Below are positions 1 to 10,161 of a stretch of 51,748 nt of DNA, in pieces. Position numbers and translations under genes: made by a program. This stretch comes from Erysipelotrichaceae bacterium (lineage in GTDB: Bacteria; Bacillota; Clostridia; TANB77; CAG-508). Under the pieces are notes generated by a model, which was given only the letters and a program-made list of their open reading frames with translations, was not told the origin of the DNA and searched no databases. Positions within the stretch are counted from its first letter, which is position 1. The number at the start of each line of letters is the position of its first letter. The stretch covers positions 1 to 51,748 of the forward strand of contig JAETTH010000008.1 in the NCBI GenBank assembly GCA_021769225.1. The letters run 5' to 3'.

Positions 1-33
1 CACTAATTTAATCACTTTTTCAATATATTGACA

Positions 34-78
34 TCAAAAAAACGCCTATTTTTAGATATTAATCTTACAATAGACGTT
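34..78 (-). terminator. Intrinsic terminator of the dockerin operon
   Basis: Read on the minus strand, a 10-bp stem (AACGTCTATT paired with AATAGGCGTT, one G-U pair) is followed by a run of seven T. It lies about 60 bp after the stop codon of the dockerin gene that ends at 135, so it should end the two-gene dockerin transcript. Confidence 0.7.
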
Positions 79-134
79 AGTTTTACAAACTATATCTTAC
101 TTTTACAATTTACCATTTTATTTACTTTTTTATT

Positions 135-1079
135 TTAAACATTCTCTTTTCCTACTAACACCATTTTAATTTTGGATAAATCACTTAATTTTACTCGATT
201 ATCATAATTTAGATCAGCAGCCCTTAGATAGACAACACTCAATTCCTTTTTACCAACTAAGGCCATTTTAAGAATTGCCAAATCACTTAATCGAAGATAT
301 CCATCTCCGTTTAGATCTCCTGTTACAGCAATGGTATAATCTTCTCCATTAGTACGTCTCATTATTTGCCCTGTTTTGATAATATCACTATCTGTTAATT
401 CTCTTGTTCCATCTAAGACGGTATATTCTATTTTCTCTTCAATATTTTGTTTAAATTGTGCATATGTTGTACCTGGCTTAATTTTAATTAAACAATCATC
501 TGATGTTCTTTCATAACTAGAAGAAATACTTTCCTCTAAATAATTAATTGTAACATGTAAACTTGTAATATTTCCAGCCAAATCTTTAATCTCTACAATT
601 TCTTCCATATTTTTAACATATGTTTTCGTTAAAGTCATTTTGTCTTCTGATAAAGTCCAGCCAACCACTTCTTGCAATGGTTCATTTGCTTTTACTGTTA
701 CAAAAGCCTTTGTATTATTGGCATTTTTAGTAATACTATTTTCTAATTGAGGTGACTTACGATCAATATAGTTAATTTGAATTGTAACATTGGAAGATTC
801 TCCAGTTGTACTTTCTACTGTTATGTTTTCTTCCATATTATCATTGTAGATTTTATACATACTCTTTTTATCTTCTGATAAAATCCATCCTGTTATTTTT
901 GTTAATGTTTTATTGGAAGAAATGGTTACTTTAACATTATCATAAGTCGGTTTATTCGGTGAATAGTCTACAGTAAGAACAAATCCTATATCAGCAGCTA
1001 ATACATAAGGAGAAAAGATACTGATTAATATAAATAGCAAGAGTATAGAACTAATTATTCTTTTTTTATGTATTTTCAT
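135..1079 (-). CDS. Secreted dockerin-containing protein with Ig-like repeats
   Basis: A 314-residue exported protein. Residues 1-29 form a signal peptide with a basic start and long hydrophobic core. Two Ig-like repeats of about 70 residues follow, each with a 'GW-LSEDK' core. The C-terminal 60 residues are a type I dockerin: two calcium-loop repeats (DLNGDGYLRLSDL and DLNYDNRVKLSDL), each followed by an 'IKM-LVGK' helix. Dockerins bind cohesin domains, and a cohesin protein lies 3 kb upstream on the same strand. The gene follows the larger dockerin gene with a 12-bp gap and has its own AAGGAGG site, so the two are probably cotranscribed. The region just before the dockerin is also shared by both proteins. 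No catalytic domain is visible, so its role beyond surface attachment is unknown. Confidence 0.88.
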   Translation of the reverse strand: MKIHKKRIISSILLLFILISIFSPYVLAADIGFVLTVDYSPNKPTYDNVKVTISSNKTLTKITGWILSEDKKSMYKIYNDNMEENITVESTTGESSNVTIQINYIDRKSPQLENSITKNANNTKAFVTVKANEPLQEVVGWTLSEDKMTLTKTYVKNMEEIVEIKDLAGNITSLHVTINYLEESISSSYERTSDDCLIKIKPGTTYAQFKQNIEEKIEYTVLDGTRELTDSDIIKTGQIMRRTNGEDYTIAVTGDLNGDGYLRLSDLAILKMALVGKKELSVVYLRAADLNYDNRVKLSDLSKIKMVLVGKENV

Positions 1080-1091
1080 AAAATCTCCTCC

Positions 1092-3779
1092 TTAAATGGA
1101 ATCTTTTCCAACTAGTACCATTTTAATTTTTGATAAATCACTTAATTTAACATTTCCATCATAATTTAAATCTGCAGCTTTTAGATATGCTCCCTCTAAA
1201 GATGTTCTTCCTACTAAATGCATCTTCATAGCAGATAAATCACTAAGTTTTAGTTTGCCATCTCCATTTAAATCTCCTGTTACTACTAAAGTATATATAA
1301 TTTTATTAGCAACCACTAATTGTTGCCCAGTTTTAATTAGAGATGTATCTGTAATTTTAGTTTCCCCTTCTTGTACATAAAACTCTGTGTTGATATCTAA
1401 TGCTTCTTTAAACTTACTATAGGTTGTATTTGGATTGATTTTAATAATGCAATTATCTTTGGTTACTTCATAATATTTAATATTAATAATTGGAGTGATA
1501 ATATTAGCTACTAATATATCAATTTGTGTTTCATTTCCTACTAAATCTCTTACTACTAGAGTTTCTCGTTTATTTTGGTAATAATCTTTTGTTAAGGTAA
1601 GCCCATCTTCTGATAAATCCCAGCCTTCTATTGGCTGAACCTTTTCATCTGATATTAATCCTACTTTTACAAAATCTCCTGTCATTTCTTGTGTTGAATA
1701 AAGAACTTGAACAGTTGGGGCTTTTTTATCAATATATGTAGTGTCAATCTTAATATTTGTTTCATTTCCAGCTAAGTCAGATATCATATAACTTTCTTTA
1801 GCTCCTGTATTATAAGTTTTGGTTAAAGATGTTTCATCCTCTGAAGTTATCCATCCAAAAATTCCTTGTATTTTTTCATTTGCTATAATTGTCACAGTTA
1901 TATCTTGGTTTGTTGGCTCAGTAATTGAATACCTTACTTCTACCTCTGGTGCTATATGATCAATATTTTCAATTAAAATATTTAATTGTAATGTTTTTTC
2001 TGCTAGTGAAGTAATTGTAATCATTTCTTGTACATTTTCAGTATATGTTTTTGTTAATGTTAATTTGTCTTCTGATAACTTCCAACCACTTAGCTCTTTT
2101 AATTTTTTGTTTGATGTAATCGTTACTTCTACATCTTGATTTGTTAAATCTTGTGTACTATACATAACAGTTGCCATCATTTCTGTCTCATCAATATTTT
2201 CTACACGAATTTCTACTTGTGTAATATTTCCTGCAATATCTTGTACTTGTATATTTTCTACCACATTATTTCGATAAACTTTTGAAAGAGTTCTATTATT
2301 CTCTGATAGTGTCCATCCTTCTGTTTGTCTAATATCTTCATTTGCAGTAATCATTACTGTAATTTTCTGAGTATCATCAATTTCAGAATATCGAATAGTT
2401 AATTCTGGTGCTATGCGATCAATATTAGTAACATCTACTATAGTATCTTTTATATTTCCTACTAAGTCTTTTACTTTTACAGTATCACTCATAGAGTCTG
2501 TATAAGTTTTTGTTAAAGAAAGTTCATTTTGAGAAATCGTCCATCCATCTAATGGTTGAAGTTTTTCATTTGATGTAATGGTTACTGTTACACTTTCTTG
2601 TGTTGGATTTGTATTACTATAACTTACAGTTGTATTTGGTAAAGTAGCATCAATTTGGTAAGCAATACCATTTTGAACAGCATAGTTATAGATTGGGCTA
2701 TTTTGTGCACATGTAATTGTTACATTAGTTGAACTCTCAAATACACTCGCTCCGATTGTTTTTACACTAGTAGGAATTAAAATAGAGCTTAAATTACTAC
2801 ACTCTGCAAAAGCAATACTATCAATTTTGGTTACACTTCCTGGTAGCACAACATGATTTAAGTTACTACAATTTAAGAAAGCATTAAGCCCAATTTCTTG
2901 TAATCCATATGAAAAAGTAACAGTTGCTAAACTTGTACAGTTTAAAAATGTCTCTTTATCAATCGTTGCAATACCACTTGGAATTTGAATCTCAGTTAAA
3001 CTAGTACAATTTGAAAAAGCTCCTAATCCTAAGGTTGTTAAACCACTTGGCAAAGTAATATTTTTTAAATAACGACATCCATAAAAAGCATTATTTTGAA
3101 TCGTTGTTAAACTTTTTGGTAATTGAATCGAAATAAGATTAGAACAATTTCTAAAAGCTTCTTCTCCAATTTTTGTTACAGTATCTGCTACAGCAAAAGT
3201 ATTCCCTTGTTTTTGTTCAGGATATCGAATCAAAGTTGTTTTTGCTTTGTTATATAACACACCATTTTCACTTATATATGTTTGATTATTCGCATTTACT
3301 AAAATCTCTTTTAATCCACTTCCCGAAAAAGCACTTCCGCTTACATCATCTACTGATGCCGGTAATGTAATGGTTGCTAAATTATTAGCCCCATTAAACG
3401 CATTATATTCAATTGATTTAATTCCTTCTGGTAACACTAAAGTTGTTAAACTTGTACAATTAGCAAAAGCCATTTCTCGGATCTGTGTTATAGAGCTAGG
3501 AAGAGTAACTTTTACAACTGTACTACAAGAATAAAAAGCTCCATTTCCAACCTGGGTAACTGGATAACTATCAATCATATCAGGAATAACAATTTCTGAT
3601 TCAGTTCCTTCATATTGATAAACACTTGCCGTATTTAAATCAGTATCAATCTCAAAGGTAATCCCATTTTGTGTCTTATGAATAACTTGTGCAAATGAGA
3701 TATTAGGAAAAATTGGTAAAATCAGTTGCAACAGTATAATAACAACAATGGCAAGTGCTTGTATTTTTCTTCGATTCAT
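1092..3779 (-). CDS. Secreted BspA-type leucine-rich repeat protein with dockerin
   Basis: An 895-residue exported protein. A signal peptide (about 1-30) is followed by BspA/Treponema-type leucine-rich repeats (about 45-370) with the typical 'I-AFxxCSNL-I-LP-SV--I' pattern. Then come five Ig-like repeats of about 80 residues (about 380-800), each with a 'GW-LSE--L-LTKTY' core. A C-terminal dockerin (about 836-895) has two calcium loops, DLNGDGKLKLSDL and DLNYDGNVKLSDL. BspA repeats in other bacteria mediate binding to host proteins or other cells. Here the dockerin would dock the adhesin-like arm onto the surface cohesin encoded upstream. It is the first gene of a two-gene operon. The Ig-like repeats are very similar to those of the downstream protein, which suggests duplication. 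Confidence 0.9.
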   Translation of the reverse strand: MNRRKIQALAIVVIILLQLILPIFPNISFAQVIHKTQNGITFEIDTDLNTASVYQYEGTESEIVIPDMIDSYPVTQVGNGAFYSCSTVVKVTLPSSITQIREMAFANCTSLTTLVLPEGIKSIEYNAFNGANNLATITLPASVDDVSGSAFSGSGLKEILVNANNQTYISENGVLYNKAKTTLIRYPEQKQGNTFAVADTVTKIGEEAFRNCSNLISIQLPKSLTTIQNNAFYGCRYLKNITLPSGLTTLGLGAFSNCTSLTEIQIPSGIATIDKETFLNCTSLATVTFSYGLQEIGLNAFLNCSNLNHVVLPGSVTKIDSIAFAECSNLSSILIPTSVKTIGASVFESSTNVTITCAQNSPIYNYAVQNGIAYQIDATLPNTTVSYSNTNPTQESVTVTITSNEKLQPLDGWTISQNELSLTKTYTDSMSDTVKVKDLVGNIKDTIVDVTNIDRIAPELTIRYSEIDDTQKITVMITANEDIRQTEGWTLSENNRTLSKVYRNNVVENIQVQDIAGNITQVEIRVENIDETEMMATVMYSTQDLTNQDVEVTITSNKKLKELSGWKLSEDKLTLTKTYTENVQEMITITSLAEKTLQLNILIENIDHIAPEVEVRYSITEPTNQDITVTIIANEKIQGIFGWITSEDETSLTKTYNTGAKESYMISDLAGNETNIKIDTTYIDKKAPTVQVLYSTQEMTGDFVKVGLISDEKVQPIEGWDLSEDGLTLTKDYYQNKRETLVVRDLVGNETQIDILVANIITPIINIKYYEVTKDNCIIKINPNTTYSKFKEALDINTEFYVQEGETKITDTSLIKTGQQLVVANKIIYTLVVTGDLNGDGKLKLSDLSAMKMHLVGRTSLEGAYLKAADLNYDGNVKLSDLSKIKMVLVGKDSI

Positions 3780-3967
3780 TTCCTAACTCCTTTCTTAAAA
3801 TCTCTATTTTTCCTACTATCATTCTCCTACAAATTTTCCCTTTTTTCAATAGGTTAAAAGTCTACTTAAGCTTTATTACAAATTTATGTCTTTTTTCCCT
3901 TTACGGATCTACATTTCTGGTCATTTTTCCTTGAGTTATATTAAATTTTTGTTACAAAAGAAAAAAG

Positions 3968-4010
3968 AAAAAAAGTATGGAGAAAAAACTTTTTCTTCAT
4001 ACTTTTTACT
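3968..4010 (-). terminator. Intrinsic terminator after the cohesin gene
   Basis: A long A/T-rich stem (AAAAAGTATGGAGAAAAA against TTTTCTTCATACTTTTT) with a 3-base loop lies about 50 bp beyond the cohesin stop codon. On the minus strand it runs into a T-rich tract. The cohesin gene is therefore probably transcribed separately from the two dockerin genes. Confidence 0.65.
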
Positions 4011-4057
4011 TTACTTAATCATTTCAATTCATATTTTACTTTACTAATTTATGATGA

Positions 4058-4798
4058 TTAAATTGTTTTTCTATATTTAATATATGCAGCCCCACCAATG
4101 ATAACAAAAGCAATCATACAAATAAGGATAACACTATCTGATCCAGCATGTGGTATATCAGATGTTGCGGTATTGGTTACTTTGTTTGTTGTATTGGTTG
4201 TGTTAAGAATATTTGTTGTGTTAGTTGTATTGGTAGTATTGGTTGTTGTATTAGTTGTTGTATTGGTTGTTGTATTTCCTACTTCATTTTGAACTGGACT
4301 TTCTGGATCTTTTGCTGAGATTGTTACTTTTAGCTTTGCTTCTTTTCCTAAATAGTCGTTTGTATTAGAAGCTTCTGCATCTGTAAAGCTAAATGTTGTT
4401 TCTCCTAAAGTTGCATTTTCTTTTGCTGTTAAAGTAATTTTTAAAATTACTTCTTCTGTATTTACATAACTTCCTTTTTCTACAACTATTTTTCCATTTA
4501 CATCATTGTATTCAGGAGTTCCCCATCCATTTTGTGATGCAATGTTTGATGAAGTAATTGCTTCAAACTTAGTTGTATCATAAGAGAATGTTCCCATAAA
4601 AGCATTGATTCCTTCTCCAACATCTGTTAATGATTTTATTTTTACAGAAATCTCAACAGTGTCTCCTTGCTTTACAGTTGTTTTATTTGGTACTAATTCT
4701 ACATCAAAATTAGTTTCGCCTACTGCAAAGGTAATTCCAGTTAGCATGACACTTAAGATGATAACCATCATAATTGCTACTACTTTTTTCATTTTCAC
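4058..4798 (-). CDS. Wall-anchored cohesin-domain protein
   Basis: A 246-residue surface protein. Residues 1-26 are a signal peptide. Residues about 30-160 form one cohesin domain: a 'FDVELVPNKTTVKQGDTVEI' start, a central 'GINAFMGTFSYDTTKFEAI' strand, and a 'VILKITLTAKENATLGETTF' end. A low-complexity Thr/Asn linker (about 175-212) spans the wall. The tail has IPHAG (215-219), a hydrophobic segment and KYRK, which resembles a sortase signal with I for L and A for T. Cohesins bind dockerins, and the next two genes downstream both encode dockerin proteins. I infer a minimal cell-surface docking system with one anchor and two clients. With a single cohesin and no glycoside hydrolase dockerin in view it is not a classical cellulosome. 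Confidence 0.85.
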   Translation of the reverse strand: MKMKKVVAIMMVIILSVMLTGITFAVGETNFDVELVPNKTTVKQGDTVEISVKIKSLTDVGEGINAFMGTFSYDTTKFEAITSSNIASQNGWGTPEYNDVNGKIVVEKGSYVNTEEVILKITLTAKENATLGETTFSFTDAEASNTNDYLGKEAKLKVTISAKDPESPVQNEVGNTTTNTTTNTTTNTTNTTNTTNILNTTNTTNKVTNTATSDIPHAGSDSVILICMIAFVIIGGAAYIKYRKTI

Positions 4799-4960
4799 TC
4801 CTCCATTTTTCTTTTGATATTTTCACTATTTATATTATGGCATATGTCTTTTCTTTTTTCAATACATTCTTTTTCTCTTTTTTCCTCATCTTAGTCAAAA
4901 TTCCATTTTCCCTTACTCTTTCAGCATTTCTTTCAAATATTAAGTTTTTATGACATTTTG

Positions 4961-6172
4961 TTATCTTGGTATTTTTAAGGTTTCTCCTGCATAAATTAGA
5001 TTCGGATTTGTAATATTATTTAATCTTACAAGCTCTGCTACTGTTGTTCCATATCTTCTAGAAATTCCCCAAAGGGTATCTCCATATACAATACGATAAG
5101 TAATATATCTGCTTCCACTAGATGAACTTCTAGATGGAATAGTAAGAATTTGGCCGACATAAATTAAATTAGGATTTGCAATATTATTTAATCTTACAAG
5201 CTCTGCTACTGTTGTATCATATTGATAAGCAATCTGACTTAAAGTATTTCCATAACGAACCGTATATTGGATCGTATTACCCCCACTATTTCCTTCATCA
5301 CTTCCATTTGGCAGATAAATTCTTTGACCAACATAAATTAAATTAGGATTTGCAATATTATTTAATCTTACAAGTTCTGCTACCGTTGTTCCATATTGAT
5401 AAGCAATCTGACTTAAGGTATCCCCATATTGTACAATAATGTATTGAGGATTTGTTGGTTCTGGCTCAGGCTCTGGCTTTGGAGTTTCAGATAAAAAAAT
5501 ATCCTTTGTAAAATAGTCTCTATCTACATTTCCCTCAATTCCAGCTATATTCCCTTCATCGGTATATTGCCATCCAACCCAACTATCCCAATATCCTACA
5601 GGATATGGACTTTCTACACCATACTCTGCAATCCAAAGAGGATAAGAATTTAATTGTCCAAGTATTGAACTTGCATTTGATTGATCACTATAAATTACAA
5701 CTTCAAGTCCAGTTTCATTTTTTAGTGTATTAATAAATTCATTAGAAACGGCAATAATTTCTTCTCTACTTAAATCTCCAAAACTTTCAAAATCCATTGC
5801 TAACATACAATCTGACTCTTTTCCAGAAATAGTATCTGCAAAAAATTCTGCTTGTTCCCTTGCTTGCAAAACATCTGTTGCAGTCACATAATGATAAAAG
5901 CCCACTTTTAATCCATTTTCCTTAGCACCTTGATAATTGTTTTCAAATTGACTATCCACATAATCAAAACCTTCACTTGATCGAATATATACAACTTCAA
6001 TTCCAGCTTGCTTTACTTCTGTATAATTAATATATCCCTGGTAATCACTTACATCAATTCCATCATATAAATTACTATCTGATGGACCAAATGCAAAAGA
6101 AAGACTAGAAATATTAAGAATAACAAGAAATACTAAACAAAAAAAGATATATTTTCGTTTTTGATGATTCAT
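4961..6172 (-). CDS. Secreted GH25 lysozyme with three LysM domains
   Basis: A 403-residue exported muramidase. The signal peptide is at 1-27. Residues about 37-230 are a glycoside hydrolase family 25 catalytic domain: 'GIDVSDYQG' at its start, 'VGFYHY' in the middle, the catalytic D-x-E in 'AMDFES', and 'WIAEYG' and 'GWQYTDEG' near the end. A short Pro/Glu linker leads to three LysM domains (about 243-288, 299-345, 357-403). All three share '[27 protein letters not shown]', so they arose by recent duplication. LysM binds peptidoglycan. The enzyme would cut the MurNAc-GlcNAc bond in the cell wall, either for remodelling or against other bacteria. Confidence 0.93.
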   Translation of the reverse strand: MNHQKRKYIFFCLVFLVILNISSLSFAFGPSDSNLYDGIDVSDYQGYINYTEVKQAGIEVVYIRSSEGFDYVDSQFENNYQGAKENGLKVGFYHYVTATDVLQAREQAEFFADTISGKESDCMLAMDFESFGDLSREEIIAVSNEFINTLKNETGLEVVIYSDQSNASSILGQLNSYPLWIAEYGVESPYPVGYWDSWVGWQYTDEGNIAGIEGNVDRDYFTKDIFLSETPKPEPEPEPTNPQYIIVQYGDTLSQIAYQYGTTVAELVRLNNIANPNLIYVGQRIYLPNGSDEGNSGGNTIQYTVRYGNTLSQIAYQYDTTVAELVRLNNIANPNLIYVGQILTIPSRSSSSGSRYITYRIVYGDTLWGISRRYGTTVAELVRLNNITNPNLIYAGETLKIPR

Positions 6173-6229
6173 AAAAAAACCTCCTTTCTCTCTATAATCA
6201 TTATATGAGAAAAGAGGCCTTTGGTGCTT

Positions 6230-6821
6230 TTATACAAGGTTATGATATCTTTTATTTACAACATTCCAATTTACAATATTCCAGTAATTTTGAATATACT
6301 CATCCTTCTTTGTTTGATATTGTAAATAGTAGGAATGTTCCCACATATCTAAAACAAGTAATACTTGACATCCCCATAATGTTAAATTTTGATGCTTTTC
6401 ACATTGTAGAATTTCTAATTTTTGAAAATTAGGAACATATACTAAAAGGCACCATCCGAGACGCTTCTACTGCTTTAGCCGCTTCATTAAATTGTTTTTG
6501 AAAAGTTTCATAACTTCCAAAATCCTGCCTAATTCTTTGCATTAAGTTTTCATCTGGCTTTGAGTCATTTTTGGGTGCTAAATTTTCAAAAAACAATTGA
6601 TGTAAAATTGCACCTGAGCCAAAAAAGCTTAAGTTTTTTTCTAAACATTTAATATTTTCAAAATCATGATTTTGTCTTGCTAAATTTAACTTTTCCTCTG
6701 TTTTATTGGTATTATCTACATAACCTTGGTATAGTTTATCATAGTGTAACACCAAAGTTTCTTTTGAATAATATGGTTCTAAAGCATCAAAAGAATATGG
6801 TAGCGGTATTTTCTTAATCAT
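6230..6821 (-). pseudogene. Fe/Mn superoxide dismutase, broken by a +1 frameshift
   Basis: The upstream frame (6821 to 6429) encodes the N-terminal 130 residues of an Fe/Mn superoxide dismutase, from 'LPYSFDALEPYYSKETL' through the His of 'GAILHQLFFENLAP'. It then runs out of frame into a stop. Shifting by one base at the CGG codon at 6456-6458 restores the rest of the enzyme: SGWCLLVYVPNFQKLEIL, then 'CEKHQNLTLWGCQ', then the metal-binding 'DMWEHSYYLQY' and the C-terminal helix, ending at 6230. All four metal ligands are present across the two frames. One extra C, in frame as CGG, explains the break. It may be a recent mutation, a sequencing error or recoding; cas6 in this window has the same kind of break. 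Confidence 0.85.
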
Positions 6822-6957
6822 TTTATTCCTCCTCTTGCTTTATTTTATGCAGTTTTTCTTTTCCTATTCTTCTTATTTTCTCTTATCCATTTCATTTTTT
6901 CTTTTCTTATTGCATATAGTTTAGGATAGATTTTACTCTAAATTAAGGTGATTAAAT

Positions 6958-8457
6958 TTGAGAAAGATTCGTGTATTTTTGTTAAATGGAATTTTACTTA
7001 CCTTTACATCTCTTTTTCTAAAAGTAATTGGATTATCTTTTAATGTATATATTACCAATATCATTGGAGCAGAAGGAATTGGACTTTTTAGTTTAATTAT
7101 GTCTGTTTATTTATTTTGGGTAACAGTTGCTAATTCCAGCATTAATCTGGCTTCTACTAGAATTGTGGCAGAAGAATTTGCAAAAGACAAAATTGGTGGA
7201 GCAAAAAAGGCAATGAAACAATGTATTAGCTATAGCCTTATTCTTGGTATTTGTGCTAGCACTTTACTAATTCTATTTTCCTCTCCTATTTCAAAATATT
7301 GGTTACATGGAAAAATATCTACTACTCCTTTCTATATTATCGCAATTGGACTTCCTTTTATTTCAATGTCTTCTGCTATTAATGGATATTTTTCTGCAGT
7401 AAAAAGAGTTTCTAAAACAGCGATTACACAAATTTTAGAACTTTTTATTAAAATAGGTGCTACCGTTTTTCTACTTACGATTCTTCTTCCAAAAGGAGTA
7501 GAATTTGCTTGTATTGCCCTAATTTTAGGTGACTGTATTTCTGAGATTTGCTCTTTTAGCCTTCTTTATTTCCTTTATCTACTTGATAAAAGAAGATATC
7601 ACCAAAAAACTGCTCAAAAAAGTTATGCCAAAGAAATAGCCAAGATCTCTTTTCCTGTTGCTATTACTTCCTATATTCGTTCTGGTTTATCTACCATAAA
7701 GCAAATGATCATTCCTCATAATCTAGAAAAGTCTGGCCTATCTTGTGAATCTGCACTGGCGCAATATGGAATTATTCAAGGGATGGTTATGCCTCTTCTT
7801 AATTTTCCGATGTCTTTTATTGCTTCTTTTAGTAGTTTGTTAATTCCTGAAATTTCTTACTATTATGTAAAACAAGATATGATTGGAATCCAAAAAATTT
7901 TGCAACGAATTTTTAAGATAACCTCTATTTTTTCCATTGGAGTAATTGGTATTTTTCTTTTTTTCTCTCAAGAACTATCAGTTGCAATTTATTATAGTAA
8001 TGAATCTTCTCCTTTTCTTTTACTATTATGCCCTTTAATTTTACTTATGTATCTAGATAATATTATTGATAGTATTTTAAAAGGATTAAATAAACAAGTA
8101 AGTGTTATGTTTTGTAATATTTTAGATTTATTCACAAGTATTTTAGCTATTTTAATTTTTGTACCACACTTTGGTATTTATGGCTATGTAATTATGATTT
8201 TTATCAGTGAAATTCTAAATTTTAGTATTAGTATTCAGCAGTTATATCATATAACAAAATTTCATTTTGACATTTGGAACTTCCTAATTCGACCTTTTGC
8301 CTCTATCTTATTATCTTATTTTTTATTACAAAGCTTTTCATTTTTTATGATCAACTCTTTTGTTAGCCTAGTTCTTAAAATTACTATATTTATTCTTCTT
8401 TACTTATGCTTTATTTTCCTATCTGGTGCTTTAACTAAAAAAGATATAAAGTTTTAA
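6958..8457 (+). CDS. SpoVB/MurJ-like polysaccharide flippase (MOP superfamily)
   Basis: A 499-residue polytopic membrane protein with about 12-14 hydrophobic segments. The N-terminus is typical of the SpoVB/YkvU group: 'FLNGILLTFTSLFLKVIGLSFNVYITNIIGAEGIGLFSLIMSVY' contains the G-E-G-x-G-L-F/Y loop of this family. Members move lipid-linked wall precursors or polysaccharide units across the membrane; SpoVB itself is needed for the spore cortex. The start is TTG at 6958, preceded by AAGGTG seven bases upstream. It stands alone on the plus strand, divergent from the sod remnant. Which substrate it moves cannot be told from sequence, so I give no gene symbol. Confidence 0.85.
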   Translation: MRKIRVFLLNGILLTFTSLFLKVIGLSFNVYITNIIGAEGIGLFSLIMSVYLFWVTVANSSINLASTRIVAEEFAKDKIGGAKKAMKQCISYSLILGICASTLLILFSSPISKYWLHGKISTTPFYIIAIGLPFISMSSAINGYFSAVKRVSKTAITQILELFIKIGATVFLLTILLPKGVEFACIALILGDCISEICSFSLLYFLYLLDKRRYHQKTAQKSYAKEIAKISFPVAITSYIRSGLSTIKQMIIPHNLEKSGLSCESALAQYGIIQGMVMPLLNFPMSFIASFSSLLIPEISYYYVKQDMIGIQKILQRIFKITSIFSIGVIGIFLFFSQELSVAIYYSNESSPFLLLLCPLILLMYLDNIIDSILKGLNKQVSVMFCNILDLFTSILAILIFVPHFGIYGYVIMIFISEILNFSISIQQLYHITKFHFDIWNFLIRPFASILLSYFLLQSFSFFMINSFVSLVLKITIFILLYLCFIFLSGALTKKDIKF

Positions 8458-8525
8458 ATCAATCGATAATTTTTCTTCTTTTGTGATAAAATAAAGAAAA
8501 AATAATAAAAGGAGAAATGATTTCT

Positions 8526-9317
8526 ATGTCATCAAATCTTACTTATGTTTTTCTCGGTACTGGAATTGCTTTCTTGGGTACTAGTATTGGAGCTGCAAGT
8601 GTTTTTTTCTTTCGAAAAGGAGTTAGTAAAAAAAGTGAAAGAATATTTCTTGGGTTTGCAGCAGGTATTATGATTGCAGCTTCTGTTTTTTCACTTCTTA
8701 TTCCTGCTATGGAATTTTCAGAAGCACAAGGGGGCTCAAAATGGATTCCTGCTGCAGGTGGATTTTTTCTTGGCTGTCTATTTTTATTTTTCTTAGATCA
8801 ACTGATTCCTCATTTGCACCCAGGAACTAAAAAGACAGAAGGTTTGAAATCTTCTTTTAGACGTACTACTATGTTAGTTTTCGCAGTAACTCTTCATAAT
8901 ATTCCAGAAGGTATGGCTGTTGGCCTTGCTTTTTCTCTTGCCGGCACTGGTAATGAGGTTTTTAGTTTAGCCGCAGCTTTTGCTTTAGCGATTGGAATTG
9001 GCCTTCAAAATCTACCAGAAGGTGCTGCTATTTCTCTTCCTTTAAAGGGGGAGGGTTGCTCAAATTTAAAAGCTTTTGCCTATGGCAGTTTATCTGGTAT
9101 TGTAGAGCCTATCTTTGGTGTTCTTGCTGTTTTAGTTGCTGGTAGTGTTGTTTCTTTAATGCCTTGGTTTTTAAGTTTTGCAGCAGGTGCTATGATTTAT
9201 GTTGTAGTAGAAGAATTAATTCCAGAAGCGCATCTAGGAGAGCACAGTCATTTTGGAACTTGGAGCGTTTTGATTGGATTTTTAATCATGATGATATTGG
9301 ACATTGCACTTGGCTAG
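8526..9317 (+). CDS. ZIP-family metal transporter
   Basis: A 263-residue membrane protein of the ZIP (Zrt/Irt-like) family, about eight transmembrane segments, importing Zn(II) or a similar divalent metal. The two signature metal-site helices are clear: 'LHNIPEGMAVGLAFSLAG' (segment 4) and 'GLQNLPEGAAISLPL' (segment 5). A third conserved 'EELIPEAHLGEHSH' near the C-terminus fits segment 7. I choose ATG 8526 because GGAG at 8511-8514 is only two bases from the earlier in-frame ATG at 8517 but 11 bases from 8526. The SDR gene follows 43 bp downstream on the same strand and may be cotranscribed. Confidence 0.9.
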   Translation: MSSNLTYVFLGTGIAFLGTSIGAASVFFFRKGVSKKSERIFLGFAAGIMIAASVFSLLIPAMEFSEAQGGSKWIPAAGGFFLGCLFLFFLDQLIPHLHPGTKKTEGLKSSFRRTTMLVFAVTLHNIPEGMAVGLAFSLAGTGNEVFSLAAAFALAIGIGLQNLPEGAAISLPLKGEGCSNLKAFAYGSLSGIVEPIFGVLAVLVAGSVVSLMPWFLSFAAGAMIYVVVEELIPEAHLGEHSHFGTWSVLIGFLIMMILDIALG

Positions 9318-9360
9318 AGTAATTTTTGTTTTTTTCCATATACTACTTTTAGGTGATAAA

Positions 9361-10161
9361 ATGGAAAGAAAGAAAGTTTTGATTACAGGTGCTGGCTCTG
9401 GTCTTGGGAAAGAGGCTGCCATTAGCTTAGCTAGAAGAGGGCATAGGATTTATGCAACTGTTTATTATCCTTCACAAATGGATCCTTTAATAGAGATTTC
9501 TCAAAAAGAAAATTTGAATATGGAGGTATTTTTGCTAGATGTACAAAATCCCCAAGATGTACAAAAAGTATTACAATATGATATTGATGTACTAATTTTA
9601 AATAGTGCTATTGGAGATTCTGGTTCGTTAGCCGAAATTGATTTAGAGCGCATTCGTCAAGTGTTTGATACCAATCTTTTTGGTAATTTTTCTGTCCTAC
9701 AAACAGCTTTAAAACCAATGATTGAGCAAAAGAAAAAAGGTCGTATTATATTTTTATCTTCCTTAGCAGGAAGAATTCCTATGCCATTTTTATCTCCTTA
9801 TTGTGCTTCTAAAGCAGCTATTGAGATTTTTGCAACTTGTTTAAGATGGGAAGTATCCTATCTTCCTGATGCGAAAATTGAAATTGGCATTATTGAGCCT
9901 GGAGCTTATGCAACTGGATTTAATAAAGAAAATAACGAGAAAAAATATACATGGATGAAAAGTAATTCTTATTTTTCTTCCGTTGTTTACAAAATTCAAA
10001 AAAGAGAATTAAGAGTCTGGAACTTTTTAGAACAAAAGCCTTATCACTCGATTATTCAAAAATATATAAAAGCAGTAGAAACCAAACATCTAAAGCCTAG
10101 ATATTCAGCACCTTGGTGGCAAGCTTTCTTTATTCAATTAGGAAGAATCTTTGGGATGTAA
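9361..10161 (+). CDS. Short-chain dehydrogenase/reductase
   Basis: A 266-residue classical SDR oxidoreductase. It has the NAD(P)-binding TGAGSGLGK at residues about 9-17, an 'NSAIG' strand (the usual NNAG), catalytic Ser in 'FLSSLAG', and the catalytic pair in 'YCASK' (Y-x-x-x-K). The 'EPGAYATG' motif after the active site is also typical. ATG 9361 is chosen because AGGTGA lies just upstream; longer in-frame extensions overlap the ZIP gene and are not SDR-like. The substrate is unknown. Confidence 0.85.
   Translation: MERKKVLITGAGSGLGKEAAISLARRGHRIYATVYYPSQMDPLIEISQKENLNMEVFLLDVQNPQDVQKVLQYDIDVLILNSAIGDSGSLAEIDLERIRQVFDTNLFGNFSVLQTALKPMIEQKKKGRIIFLSSLAGRIPMPFLSPYCASKAAIEIFATCLRWEVSYLPDAKIEIGIIEPGAYATGFNKENNEKKYTWMKSNSYFSSVVYKIQKRELRVWNFLEQKPYHSIIQKYIKAVETKHLKPRYSAPWWQAFFIQLGRIFGM

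Noticed and set aside
4098-4292. Plus-strand open frame of 64 codons, Val/Leu-rich
   Set aside because: It is the antisense of the Thr/Asn repeat linker in the cohesin gene; repetitive composition keeps the frame open. No RBS.
6205-6432. Plus-strand open frame over the end of the sod gene
   Set aside because: It is opposite to the out-of-frame C-terminal half of superoxide dismutase, which explains the region fully.
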